This document shows positions 10,876 to 21,700 of a stretch of 64,000 nucleotides of DNA, piece after piece. How positions within the stretch are numbered: the stretch's first letter is position 1; every line of letters begins with the position of its first letter. The notes beneath the pieces were generated by a model that ran no database searches, was not told the DNA's origin, and saw nothing but the letters and a program-made list of their open reading frames with translations. Source of the DNA: Sinotaia quadrata (lineage: Eukaryota > Mollusca > Gastropoda > Architaenioglossa > Viviparidae); the NCBI GenBank assembly GCA_028829895.1, contig CM054180.1, positions 105,289,135 through 105,353,134 on the forward strand, given 5' to 3'. The position numbers and the translations under genes are program-made.

Positions 10876-10894
10876 GAGAGAGAGAGAGAGAGAG
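10791..10894. repeat. (TG)n-(AG)n compound microsatellite
   Basis: About 40 TG repeats (10791-10870) are followed by CGTG and about 10 AG repeats. Confidence 0.97.
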
Positions 10895-11044
10895 ATCTAC
10901 ATTAATAACATTAAAATTGTAATAGTTGGGTTTGACGTCATACAATAAACAAATGAGTCAGTGCTATTCTCGCCAACAAAAAATATTTGAGATGAAAAAT
11001 AAAAGATGTTTTTTTTAAATTATAAGCCTTCAACCTGTTTCTAT

Positions 11045-11721
11045 TGTGACGCCAACGCCAATTAGTTAATTGTTATGATATTTGTAATTAATTAATCATC
11101 CATAACTAATTACAAGTAATGAGAACCTTAATTTATGTTATTAATAATTCTCCAGTAGACGCCACTCGTCTGTCTCACTTGGCGGATATGCGGCGCTGTA
11201 AACGTTTTCTCTCTTCCACAACATTAAAGACAAACATTTACCGTCACACAATATTTCTGTAGGTGGAAAACATATAAGCATCATAGTTGACAATTTGTAG
11301 AAATGATAGTCTACTCACATAATGCATCTCTACGTAAAATGCAAGTATAACATATCAATAGCAAAAATACACAAATATTTCTAAGTCCATTCTCTCTCAA
11401 TCAGAGACTTCATGCCACCAAATTCACGTGATCAGACAAAAGAATTCTCTACAGCATGTAAACTTTTGATCTCAGCCCATTGGTTGGTCTCATTCTCGTA
11501 AGTCTTAACTATTTGATAATAAAACTACTCATCCACTTAGAACTGGTTTGCACTGCATCATAAGTTTTCTAGCATATTCTCAACTCGAGTGTTTACTCCA
11601 ACTCTGATACTTACAAAAGTACCTTCATAAGGAGTGCCCAAGGTCGGGTCAATGCAACAATTTAACAATTTATATAACAATTATTTCTAGAAATAGAGAT
11701 AGGCAAATTTACTCTGCCACA
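11045..11721 (+). mobile_element. Dispersed TG...CA repeat (solo-LTR-like), copy 2, internally deleted
   Basis: It begins TGTGACGCC at 11045 and ends CTCTGCCACA at 11721. The left part (11060-11310) matches 43990-44220, 47060-47300 and 47430-47660, sharing CACTTGGCGGATATG and TTCTCTCTTCCACA. The right part (11330-11721) matches 45180-45598 and 2395-2764. Compared with the 1.6-kb copy it lacks about 950 bp of interior. No clear target duplication was seen here. Confidence 0.8.
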
Positions 11722-12299
11722 CAATTGAAATAAATGTTTTGATGTTTCCTAGATGAGCTTTATTGACTTTATCTTGTCCCAATTTAGTTCAGAATGTTTA
11801 CATCGATTTGCCTAGGGCATTGTTTTGCTGAAATCCAGAAATGTCAACAAATGTTTTTCTTTTTCAGCCATTGATTGAATTACCATTGTAGCGAAGATCC
11901 ATTGAAAGGGCATGCAATTACATAATGGTGACAGATTATTTCACCAGTAAGCGATATTATTAGTTTAATTAGATCCTTTTTTCCTGATGATATTTTTAGT
12001 TTGCTGTCTGGAAATTCTGGTAACCTGGATAGAGCAGTAAATGTATATGTGTGGACTGCAGTGATTGTCTGTAGGAATAAAACTATATGTGGTCTGGCAC
12101 CAGATAACCAAATGGACTGCAGTGGGTATCTATTCTATACGAATAAAAGAACTCAAAGACCGTAGATGTACAAGACTCTTGCCTTTATCTCTCTATCACC
12201 AAACTCTTCAAGGCAGACCCTTACCTCACTATTTTTGGACTCTAATAAATTAAGTCACTTCATTCCAACATGTCAGTAGCTATAGTTTTTTTTAAAATG

Positions 12300-12590
12300 A
12301 TTCTCTCTTTTTTGTGTGTCTCTGAAGAACGTTTTTACTAAATTCATTTTCTTTGTTATACTCTGTCCCTAAAGAACGTTTTTACTAAATTCACTTCTGT
12401 TGTACTCTGTGTCCTTGAACAATGTTTTTACTAAATTTATCTTCTGTTGTACTCTGTGTCCCTGAACAATGTTTTTACTAAATTCATCTTCTGTTGTACT
12501 CTGTGTCCCTGTACAACGTTTTCACTAAATTCATCTTCTGTTGTACTCTGTGTCCCTGTACAACGTTTTCACTAAATTCATCTTTTGTTT
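12300..12590. repeat. Minisatellite, 47-bp unit, 6 copies
   Basis: GTTTTTACTAAATTCA-like cores sit at 12331, 12378, 12424, 12471, 12518 and 12565, alternating with TTCTGTTGTACTCTGTGTCC. The last three copies are the most alike. Confidence 0.95.
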
Positions 12591-13024
12591 GACATTAGTA
12601 TATAAACAATGGGACTTTATATGTCTTTAGTGTTCGGCAGTTCGTTCAATGTCTTAGTCAAGTAGTAAATTGTCCGTTGGTGCTATTCAAAATATTGGAG
12701 GAAAATAAAATGCGTTACTTACACATGCAGCTTTCTTCACCCTACTTTTCCACGATCATAATAATATTACTATATCCCATTGCCAGAGAATTTAGAACTC
12801 CTTCAAAGTCAAGTACTTTCAACCGTTTGTTGGGAATGATTAATCGCAGGAGTGGAGTTAGAATGTGGGAATGAGGTGTGAACCGGAAACTATTGTCAGT
12901 GGGTCAGGAGGTCGTCGTCGTGGAATGCGAGCAGACGGTAGTGAGTGTATTGCTGGCAGGGTGAGGCGAGGTGGGGCGGATGGAATACGGAGAGCAGAGC
13001 TACTGGAAGAACAGTGGGGAGGGT
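12591..13024. other. Unique, moderately GC-rich segment, no gene recognised
   Basis: The stretch 12865-13020 is G-rich on the plus strand (GGCGAGGTGGGGCGGATGG) and open in several frames on both strands. None shows a domain or a splice context, so I treat the frames as chance in low-stop GC-rich sequence. Confidence 0.45.
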
Positions 13025-13182
13025 CCATGAGTGCTGAAGGAAAATACGGAAGTATATTCTGAGTCCTTGAGTGCTGAAGGAAAATACGGAAGTATACTCT
13101 GAGTCCATGAGTGCTGAAGGAAAATACGGAAGTACACTTTGAGTCCACGAGTACCGAAGGAAAATACGGAAGTATGTCTGAG
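13025..13182. repeat. Minisatellite, about 41-bp unit, 4 copies
   Basis: TGCTGAAGGAAAATACGGAA recurs about every 41 bp from 13031, joined by GAGTCCATGAG variants. Confidence 0.95.
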
Positions 13183-13439
13183 ACTGCAAGATGAGTGATG
13201 GTATTCCCGATTAAAAATTCTTCATTAGGTAGTCACATGACTGACTTGTAGACATAGGTGTATAAAACTAGTTTCATCACTTCAGACTTTGGTTACAACG
13301 AGATGACATTGTACTACAGCTGGTATTGCTGTTTGGCATGCGGTCCTCGGTGAGAGAGACAAGGGAGAGTTGTTTTTTGTAGGGTAGTCTTTGAAAAAGT
13401 GTCAAGAGATACAATAACGACTTATGGTTAGTGTGCGAA

Positions 13440-13735
13440 ATTCAGGTGAGCTTTCAGGCTTGGAATCCATTTCGAACTTGAATTCATTTTGAGCTTGGAT
13501 TTATTTTGAGCTGGGATCCATTTTTTATTTTGAATCCATTTTGAGCTTGGATTTATTTTGAGCTGGAATCCATTTTTATTTTGAATCCATTTTGAGCTTT
13601 TGGTCAATTTTGAACTTGATTCCATTTCGGACTTGGAATCCACTTTGAACTTGGAATCCATTTTGAGCTTGGATTTATTTTGAGCTTGGCATCTATTTTG
13701 AGCTTGGAATCCATTTTGGACTTGGGATATAACTC
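13440..13735. repeat. Minisatellite, about 18-bp basic unit
   Basis: TTGGAATCCATTTTGAGC and TTGGATTTATTTTGAGC alternate about 15 times. Two blocks of about 54 bp repeat as larger units. Confidence 0.9.
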
Positions 13736-13822
13736 AGCATTGAGTGTGAAAGTCTGTGGAGCTGACTCTCCAAGAGTTTATGAGAAGCCAGTGACAAATG
13801 ATTGGAAGACCAACTCTGTGAG

Positions 13823-13826
<4 letters not shown>

Positions 13827-13853
<27 letters not shown>
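13827..13853. repeat. (GA)n microsatellite
   Basis: About 13 AG dinucleotides. Confidence 0.95.
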
Positions 13854-14004
13854 AGAAAAGAATGGTGTACAAAGGACACTTGTCAACACGTCTACACTAG
13901 GGACTGGTGGGAATACTTTGTAGCAGAAAGATTATCATTGAGAGATGGCTACATCTCTTGCCGCGTATGATGAGAACACCTCTCACGAACTTGAGACATT
14001 GAGA

Positions 14005-14398
14005 TTAGTAGGAGGAGATAGTTATTGACTATTGAAAGTAGTAGGAGATAGTGACTATTGAGATTAGTTGGAGGAGAGAGAGTGACTATTGAGTTTAGGA
14101 GGAGAAAGCGACGATTGGGAATAGTAGGAGATACTTAAAGATTATAGAGACCAGTAGGAGACTGTTAATGACTGTTGAAATTAGTAGGAGAGTGTTAGTG
14201 ACTATTAAGATTAATAGGAAAGTGTTAGTGACTATTGAGATTAATAGGAGAGTGTTAGTGATTATTGAGATTAATAGGAGAGTGTTAGTGATTATTGAGA
14301 TTAATAGGAGAGTGTTAGTGACTATTGAGATTAATAGGAGAGTGTTAGTGATTATTGAGATTAATAAGAGAGTGTTAGTGACTATTGAGATTAGAATA
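14005..14398. repeat. Minisatellite, 30-bp unit, about 12 copies
   Basis: TGACTATTGAGATTAATAGG followed by AGAGTGTTAG repeats exactly every 30 bp from about 14180 to 14398. Copies before 14160 are eroded and of uneven length. The unit is a multiple of three, so it stays open as a repetitive VTIEINRRVL frame. That frame reflects the repeat and is not evidence for a gene. Confidence 0.95.
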
Positions 14399-16018
14399 TG
14401 AGCTGGTTATTTGGGATGGAGATCCTAGGAGAGTTAATTTCCATAAGGGGGCGTGTCTAAGGATTGAAAATAGCGAGATATGAGATGTTAATTTCGCGTA
14501 AATGAGAAAAGTTATCTATCGCCGAATTAATATCTTTAATCCCAAGTAACCCCTTACAAGCTACATTGCTTCCTTCCTTCACATTAATCTCTTTCACAAT
14601 TTTTAAATCCCGGCCTTAAAATCTTGCAACTGTTTTTGGGAGTTAGTAATTTGTTCATGCGGCCAACGAAGACTAGTCACGTAATGACCGACTTTTCTAA
14701 TTTATCTTGCAACATTACATACGCACACGCATGCACACACACTCTCTCTCTCATGTAGCTAAGCTAAAATAAAATAATAATTCTTACCGTAATAATAGAT
14801 TATGATGATGATTAGTAACCTTCAATGCAATGGGTGTTATTTTATAATTGCTTTTCGATATCTAATGTACATATATTTCAAAACAAAAAGGTGAGTGGTA
14901 AATTAATTACGGATATAGACTAATTCTTATGACTTCCAGATGCTGCCCTTAAATTTCTAAGGAGAAAAATTGCTCTGGCTCGGAATCTGGCATTAAAAAA
15001 AAATGTATTACTTGAAGTGATTTTAAAAGAGAAAGAGAGAGAAACTGAAGGACCTTTTAAAGTGATGTGTCGGTTAAGTCATTAACTCCAAATTCCTTTC
15101 TTAAGACTGATTGCAATACGCCTGGTGTTGATGGTCGCCACCCCCTAACAAGAAAGTCTTAAAGATGTCTGATATTGCACAACATTTAAACGATAAAATT
15201 TAAAAGGCAACGTTTTCAAAGTGCAACGATCATAAAGATTTTTCACGGCACTTTCAAGTCTCGAACCATTTGCGGTATACTTTGCTCACTGTGCATGAAC
15301 AAAAAATTAGATTGATGGACAAATTACGACCTTAAACGATTGTATCCATATCAGAAGTGACGTCTGTGCCAACTGGGAAATTTGTTTGTTTGCAAAGATT
15401 CAACGAAGCTAGACTGTCCATCAGAACATGAATAGCCAAAACTGACGTTGACGTTAAGAGTCAACCCACACTTGCCATAGTCACCATTTTGGGTGTTACA
15501 ACTAGGTACCATGTCAAACAACTCGTTTCCGTAAATGCTCTCTCAGTTTCTGCTGTGATTCATACATGTCATCTCCCTTGTCTCTCACCCTATGAAAGCA
15601 AGTACATTGCATATAGTGATAGGTCAAAGTCCAGAGCATTCCAGTCTTGTCAGCAGAACAAAGCCCAGACCGTCGGCATTTGGCAAAGTGCGGCCTGAGA
15701 AGATACTGCACAGTCGAGGTTGCAGGAGAGGACCTTAAAAGAAAAAAATAAACAACGATGTCAACTGAAAAGGTGCTTCAACAACCAAAGTTTTCATCTC
15801 AGATCACTTATGACCCGTTATTGTTGGCATCATGCCAACTTTTCCATCTTCCTGGCCTGTTATAAAAGTTGCTGTCGCCATGGCAACGCCTCCACCTTCC
15901 TGGACAGTTATAAATGTCACCGTCACCATGGAGATAAAACGATTTAAATTTATATCGGAATTACCTGGCGAGTGAGATAATCGAATATATGCTCGCATGT
16001 ATGTTCTGCTTTAACGAA
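14399..16018. other. Unique sequence, no gene recognised
   Basis: Open frames up to 75 codons (15720-15947 plus) have no domain. A short partial duplication occurs near 15836-15925 (TTCCTGG.C.GTTATAAA twice, about 54 bp apart). Confidence 0.5.
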
Positions 16019-16187
16019 CATCCTCCCCCCCCCCCCTTTAAAGCAAAGAATTTAACCAACACGGAAAATCAACAGTTCTTTGCGGAGAAGAGTAGTCTGC
16101 CTTCATCCTCCCCCCCCCCCTTTAAAGCAAAGAACATAAACCAACACGGAAAATCAACAGTTCCTTGCGGAGAAGAGTAGCCTCCTG
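16019..16187. repeat. Tandem duplication, about 88-bp unit, 2 copies
   Basis: Each copy starts with a C-tract (about 14 and 12 C) followed by TTTAAAGCAAAGAA, CAACACGGAAAATCAACAGT and TGCGGAGAAGAGTAG. Confidence 0.95.
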
Positions 16188-16789
16188 TTGTGGTGACTCT
16201 CCACCAAAATAAACTAGTGATGTAACTTGGCCGGTGATCGAAAGACATGATAGTACAGCTGATTCACGCCAGTGACCTGATTTTGAACTACATGTAGCTG
16301 TTGTCATTTCCTTATTTCATTTCGTGCGAATACTAAATTTCCTTAAAGTGTGGCCGTTATAAAGTTTAACTTCACATTCGACTAATGTGAGGTTGGAGTA
16401 AATGAGATAAGACACGATCTATGGTTTCTACAATGTATTGACGTCATTTGTGTCGCTGTCGATAGGTTGCTTAAAGCTACAACACTGGTGACAGTTCTGA
16501 AGGAAGTGAACCAGGTTTGCAGATGAAGAATGAGTGACGTCAAAAGGGTGTCTTTTGGATAGTTCAATATAGACACAGGTTTTCAGCACGCCACTCGTTG
16601 AACATCACGCGAATAATCACACATTTCTCTTGTTCGCTGTTTGTTTTATTTCACACATAATTATATAACTTTGCAAGGAAAGAAATGTAGTTGTAGCGTA
16701 GGTCGTTGAATGTGTGAATGCAGGTCGGGAGGTAGTGTGTGTCTGGTTGACTACATGATTCTCCAGATTCATTTAGTGTACTTGTTCCT

Positions 16790-17525
16790 CCATATCGCAA
16801 ACATCCATTTTTACACGCTTCTCCATATTGCAAGCATCCATTTTTACACGCTTCTCCATATTGCAAGCATCCATTTTTACTTGTTTCTCTATATTGCAAG
16901 CATCCATTTTTACACGCTTCTCCATATCGCAAGCATCCATTTTTACACGCTTCTCCACATTGCAAGCATCCATTTTTACTTGTTTCTCTATATTGCAAGC
17001 ATCCATTTTTACACGCTTCTCCATATTGCAAGCATCCATTTTTACACGCTTCTCCATATTGCAAGCATCCATTTTTACTTGTTTCTCTATATTGCAAGCA
17101 TCCATTTTTACACGCTTCTCCATATCGCAAGCATCCATTTTTACACGCTTCTCCATATCGCAAGCATCCATTTTTACACGCTTTTCCATATTGCAAGCAT
17201 CCATTTTTACTTGTTTCTCTATATTGCAAGCATCCATTTTTACACGCTTCTCCATATTGCAAGCATCTATTTTTACACGCTTCTCCATATTGCAAGCATC
17301 CATTTTTACACGCTTCTCCATATTGCAAGCATTCATTTTTACACGCTTCTCCATATTGCAAGCATTCATTTTTACACGCTTCTCCATATTGCAAGCATTC
17401 ATTTTTACACGCTTCTCCATATTGCAAGCATTCATTTTTACACGCTTCTCCATATTGCAAGCATCTGATTTTGCTTGTTTCTCCTTATTGCAAGCATCCA
17501 TTTTTACACGCTTCTCCAGTCTCTG
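16790..17525. repeat. Minisatellite, 33-bp unit, about 22 copies, with higher-order structure
   Basis: The unit contains GCTTCTCCATATTGCAAGCA and CCATTTTTACAC. Because 33 is a multiple of three and the unit lacks stops in several frames, frames of about 240-270 codons run through it on both strands (minus-strand repeat DACNMEKRVKM). A variant unit with TGTTTCTCT replaces the standard GCTTCTCC at 16882, 16981, 17080, 17212 and 17476. The spacings are 99, 99, 132 and 264 bp, all multiples of 33, so amplification involved 3- or 4-unit blocks. No promoter, splice or homology evidence supports a protein. Confidence 0.95.
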
Positions 17526-17690
17526 TGCATCTATATTTACACTTTTCTCTTGATTGCCAGCTTAAATTTTTACAGTGTTTCCATATAGTCAGCATAAATA
17601 TTTACATTTTTTCCAGATTGTCAGCATCCAATTTTACAGTTTTTCCAGATTGTCAGCATCCAATTTTGCAGTTTCTCTAGACTCTAGAGT
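17526..17690. repeat. Diverged flank of the 33-bp array
   Basis: Three to four imperfect units (CAGATTGTCAGCATCCAATT and TTACAGTTTTTC) of about 33 bp are clearly related to the neighbouring array but heavily mutated, as expected at array edges. Confidence 0.8.
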
Positions 17691-17954
17691 GTTTGCATCT
17701 ATTGTATATGTTTTTTCTAGAATTCGTTTGCAGCCAAAGACTTTAAAATGTTCTTATCATTGCTGTAAAAACAGCACTAAATGAACTTAGCAAAATAATA
17801 AAAATAATCAAAACGTTTACAGATTAAAACACTATTGTATGTTCGGCATCGCGTCGGGCCACGTCATTTTTCTGACACGCCATCTTTTTAATCAGAGTTT
17901 AATGTAACTGTTTACATGCAGTGTGAAATGCGTGTAAATGGGTATTCATCTTCA

Positions 17955-18315
17955 ACACTCACACGCATATACATATACACATACATATACACTCGCATAG
18001 ACACACACATATCGCGCACTTACACTTTCACATTCGCGCTGAATATATAACCGAATGAACATTTTTGTCTCTTCTCTTTCTAAATAATTTTTAAATACGT
18101 ACACAAAACTGTTAGCAGCGCCCGTACGCAAGCAAAGACACTCAAATATCCTAAGTTCACATACATAAACACACGCGCGCGCGCGCGCACACGCACATAT
18201 ATATTCAAACACACGAACACAAACACACGCACACACAGACACGAACACACACAGGCATTCATGCACGCACACACAGACACGAACACACACAGGCATTCAT
18301 GCACGCACACACATA
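17955..18315. repeat. CA-rich cryptic repeat with a CG-alternating core
   Basis: Imperfect ACACAC/ATACAC stretches lie at 17955-18015 and 18160-18320. Around 18174-18190 the sequence is alternating CG. A 38-39-bp unit (CACAGACACGAACACACACA then GGCATTCATGCACG) is duplicated at about 18233-18309. Confidence 0.85.
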
Positions 18316-18589
18316 CACACATCCCCACATTGTGGGTTGTCATTTTCTCAAAGCCAGGGTCGTCTTTTACTCAAGGCTTTGTGTGTTGCCTGATTCTGCA
18401 CGCCAAAGGCACTCAGGAGACAATGAGGTTAACTGACTATTCAAACAAGCACACTAACAGAGAGAGAGACACACATATACAAACACACAAACAAAACCAC
18501 TCTAGCTTTCTCTATTCTCTCGTTCCTCTACCCCACCCCTCCACCCCCAAACAAAAAAAAATGTCTGTAAGCGTGCTTTAGCATTTCTC

Positions 18590-19034
18590 TATGGCACCGG
18601 GACGGCAATGTTCCAGAGAGCTGAGTAACCAAGCTTCCCTCTTTTTCTCCCTGCTAGAAGTAGCAGGAAGCACTCGCAGAAGTGTTATCGCAGCAAATTT
18701 TAGCGCGGGCGGGTAAAGCCACAATCTGCGGACACCTCCGGCTTTCCAGACAAAACTATGTTGAGCCTTTGACGTGGCTGAGTCAAACCACGCTGGGCGT
18801 CCGTGTGGGGTGAGGAAGGCACTGCCTGCAAAGGACAGAGCAGTCCCCAGAGAGAGTGAGAGTGTGGTCGTGTTCCTGTGCGGAGGAGAGACAGAAAGAC
18901 AGTGCCAGAGGAATGGTGTAATGGTGGCTGGAAGCACTGCAGTCAGAAGAGATACGGGATTGATGCCACCTCTCCTTAGCCCTAGGAGGCTCTACAGGGC
19001 TGCTCAGGGAGTTGGGAGCTGGCCCCGTGTCGCC
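18590..19034 (+). promoter_or_regulatory. Candidate promoter / 5' UTR block of the gene beginning at 19035
   Basis: This is the longest stretch of raised GC and CpG in an otherwise AT-rich window, including GCGCGGGCGGGTAAAG near 18702, which resembles a GC box. It has no tandem repeats and leads directly to the candidate first exon. There are upstream ATGs: a two-codon upstream ORF (ATG GTG TAA) at 18913-18921, and in-frame ATGs at 18921 and 18963. I cannot place the transcription start; no TATA box is obvious at a fixed position. The functional role is inferred from composition and position. Confidence 0.5.
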
Positions 19035-19104
19035 ATGGTCACCACGCTGTTGTGGGTGCTGACGCTGAGCGGGACACTTGGCGCTAATGTCCCCTTACCT
19101 GATG
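19035..19104 (+). CDS. Candidate first coding exon: signal peptide of a secreted or membrane protein
   Basis: The ATG at 19035 lies in a strong vertebrate/invertebrate start context, GCCATGG. The 23 codons read MVTTLLWVLTLSGTLG, then ANVPLPD. This is a short polar start, a leucine-rich hydrophobic core of about 12 residues and small residues (S-G-T-L-G-A) suited to signal-peptidase cleavage, so it looks like a classic secretory signal peptide. The next bases are G|GTGAGT, a near-consensus splice donor at 19105, giving a phase-1 junction. That is common where a signal-peptide exon joins extracellular modules. If unspliced, the frame ends 8 codons later at 19127. The frame is also open upstream, so starts at 18921 (G at -3, G at +4) or 18963 would give an N-terminal extension of 38 or 24 residues. 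I prefer 19035 because it places the hydrophobic segment at the N-terminus. No second exon was recognised, so the protein family is unknown. Confidence 0.6.
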
Positions 19105-19110
19105 GTGAGT
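19105..19110 (+). other. Predicted splice donor (GTGAGT) of exon 1
   Basis: GTGAGT directly follows CCTGATG. Sequence beyond it becomes T-rich and low-complexity (poly-T, CT repeats), unlike coding sequence. The matching acceptor was not found; an intron of up to 45 kb would be needed if the gene continues past the window. Confidence 0.55.
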
Positions 19111-19183
19111 CCCAGGACAATACGTGATCGTATTAATCGACTTCTTTATTTTTTAATTCCTTTTAATTTTTTTAATTCAAAAT

Positions 19184-19266
19184 CTCTTTCACTCTCTCTC
19201 TCTCTCATTACTGTCATTACTAAATCCTTTTGTTATCCGGTCTTTTTCCGCTCACCAGTCCTTTAG

Positions 19267-19307
<41 letters not shown>

Positions 19308-19310
19308 TTA
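19184..19310. repeat. (CT)n and (TATC)n microsatellites
   Basis: CTCTCTCTCT lies at about 19191-19206, and about 11 TATC repeats at 19266-19308. Confidence 0.9.
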
Positions 19311-19839
19311 TATATGTACTTCTGTCAGTGAGTCCATTCTACCCACACACTCGTCTATCCATTTATCAGTCTATTTGTAATCTTTGCTTCTACTTTCTCG
19401 CTGACTAACCCTCTGTGCAATTTCTGGCAAATGTATAAGAATATATTTCGTTTTAATGCGGGAATATTCCTGCAATATTTCTGCATATCAAATATATATT
19501 ATAATTTATTTTTATTGAGGTTTTCCTTCGTTGTACATTTAAACATACCCTCCAACTACAAATTGTACTGTTAAATGGTTAGTTTTAATTTATTTTAAAT
19601 TTAAATATACCTTCCAGCTCAGTGACACTTGTAAAGTAATTACAGTGTCGCACGCACTACTTTATTCATTTACAAATAAAAAGTCAAGAGTGCACACTTA
19701 CTGTGGCATATGTGTAGCGTGCAATTGTTGGGTTCAAACGTTTTCATGGAAGGATGTTTTTCCTTTGTTGTACGTACTTAGGAAGGGCATGTAACTCTAG
19801 GTTTAACAATACCACAAACTGCACTGTTGAATGGTTAGT

Positions 19840-20160
19840 TTTAATTTATTAAATTTTAAATTTTAAAATGTTGCCAAATTAACTGACATAATCTCCTGCA
19901 CATAAAAAGTTATGAAAATATTTTGTTTTCTTCAATAATACAAAATTTTAAAAAGTCACAAAATTCACTGACATTTTTTCCTAAACTTAAAGTATGAAAA
20001 TAAATTATTTTCTTAAATATTACAAATTTTAAAACGACGCCAGATTAACTGACATTTTCTATCAGACAAATTATGAAAATCTATCGTTGTCTTAAATAAT
20101 ACAAATTTTAAAATGTTGCCAAATTAACTGACATTTTCTCCTAAACATAAATTTTGCTCA
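19840..20160. repeat. Eroded tandem repeat, about 85-bp unit, about 4 copies
   Basis: CAAATTAACTGACATTTTCT or close variants recur near 19872, 19960, 20041 and 20117, each followed by an A/T-rich AAACATAAA.TATGAAAAT segment and AATACAAATTTTAAAA. A related stretch may reach back to 19800. Confidence 0.85.
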
Positions 20161-20179
20161 AATATTAGACATGAATACT

Positions 20180-20290
20180 AAAACACACACACTCATACAC
20201 ACTCACTATAACACACACACATACACGCACACACACGCACACACACACGCGCAACACACACACACACACACACACGCACACACACACACA

Positions 20291-20339
<49 letters not shown>
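20180..20339. repeat. (CA)n compound microsatellite with CG interruptions
   Basis: AC repeats carry GCAC/CGCG interruptions in the first half and become pure at 20295-20338. Confidence 0.95.
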
Positions 20340-20340
<1 letters not shown>

Positions 20341-21556
20341 GATATAATGCCGTTTTTTTATTTGTAAATTTTTCTCTAGTATTTGCGTGTATATGAGTGT
20401 ACGCGCGCATATTTTCTAATCATTTGGACTGTGCCCTGGCTGCAATCCTCTACAGTTTGACTCAAGCATATTACTAGACGTTTCGCTTGATACGCTGAAT
20501 CAGCTGTTCTTGAAGTGCTTCAGCTCTCAGTCGCTTTCATTACTTTCATGTCACGTGAGCTATAGATTCAAAATGCCACTGCTGCTACCATTACTTCTAA
20601 TAATGAAGCTCTCCTATCTATCAGAGTGTAAAATAGCATTGTTCGCTCCCCGAGCTGGGTCGAGTCAGGTACGCCGATTGGGGACTGATTGGACTACCTG
20701 ACGAATCAGAACTCCATTCAAGTGTGCGGCAAAACGAAACTCCCGTATAGCAGGAATGCATCCGTCTGTGCTGATTAATGAACGCCGTGCAATGTGACGA
20801 ACTGCACCCCCCCCCCCCTTAATTTCATTATCTCTGAAAGTAGCCATACTTCCCGTGTTCAAGGCGTCACTTAATGATCTCTACCAGACGTTTAAATTGC
20901 CGAGTCAGACAGATTCCGACACACATGGAAGCCTGATAGTTTCCGGTTAGTGACTCTAGTAAATTTTATCTTTGATTTTCGTGAGCAGTCACTGTGTCTT
21001 CGTAGAATGTCTGCGCTTGCGTATCAGGAAGTCCAGGCTCAGGGTATAATTACTCAATTTTCTTATCGCAGGAAATGACGTGGTGAAGACTAAGCACGAA
21101 TGATAAAGAGTTTAGATAGGGGAGGTCACTTACTCGACCTCTACTAATGCTGGACTAATGTCAGACACTAGCGTTTAAATTTAATTATAGTGTAGATTTA
21201 TTCCAGCACTCACTCTTTCTGCTTTAGTAGATGAAAAATTTCCAGTCCACTGACTGAGATCTATTAATTAAACATAAAATTAAATTAATTTACTTTAACA
21301 AACACAGCTTACATTTCTCTTCCCTTCAGTTTGCGTTCGGATCACCATGCGAACTTTTAAATGCGTTTTCACGATTTTTCATTCAATGTGAAATTCCCAA
21401 ACTAATTTATTCGTTCGTGTAGTGCATGAGGCATATCCTGATAATATAAGAAATTGTTATTAGTTATATATAAGTACAAATAGCTGTACCTATACAGTTA
21501 ATTAAAACTAAGATCTGATACACTAGTCTCTGAAACAACTGGTTAACAACACTGGT
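20340..21556. other. Unique sequence, no gene recognised
   Basis: Frames of 63-65 codons around 20510-20862 lack domains. There is a C-tract at 20807-20818. No tandem structure. Confidence 0.5.
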
Positions 21557-21700
21557 CGCAAGGGTTATTTCGGCCCTTAATGTTCTTCGTACACAAGGGC
21601 TATTTCGGCCCTTAATGTTCTTCGTACACAAGGGCTATTTCAGCCCTCATCGTTCAAGGATTACAAAGACTATTTCAGCCCTTAATGTTCTTCGCATCGT
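21557..21700. repeat. Minisatellite, about 36-bp unit, 4 copies
   Basis: AAGGGCTATTTCGGCCCTTA is followed by ATGTTCTTCGTACAC. The first, third and fourth copies carry substitutions. Each unit contains a perfect or near-perfect inverted repeat, AAGGGC...GCCCTT, so each could form a small hairpin. Confidence 0.9.

Noticed and set aside
16651..17553. Four long repetitive open frames (241-269 codons, both strands) across 16.65-17.55 kb
   Set aside because: All come from a 33-bp unit (multiple of three, few stops). Frames on both strands are equally open and no promoter, splice or homology evidence exists.
18578..18937. 119-codon minus-strand frame opposite the putative 5' UTR
   Set aside because: It lies antisense to the GC-rich leader of the signal-peptide exon and has no domain; open simply because of GC content.
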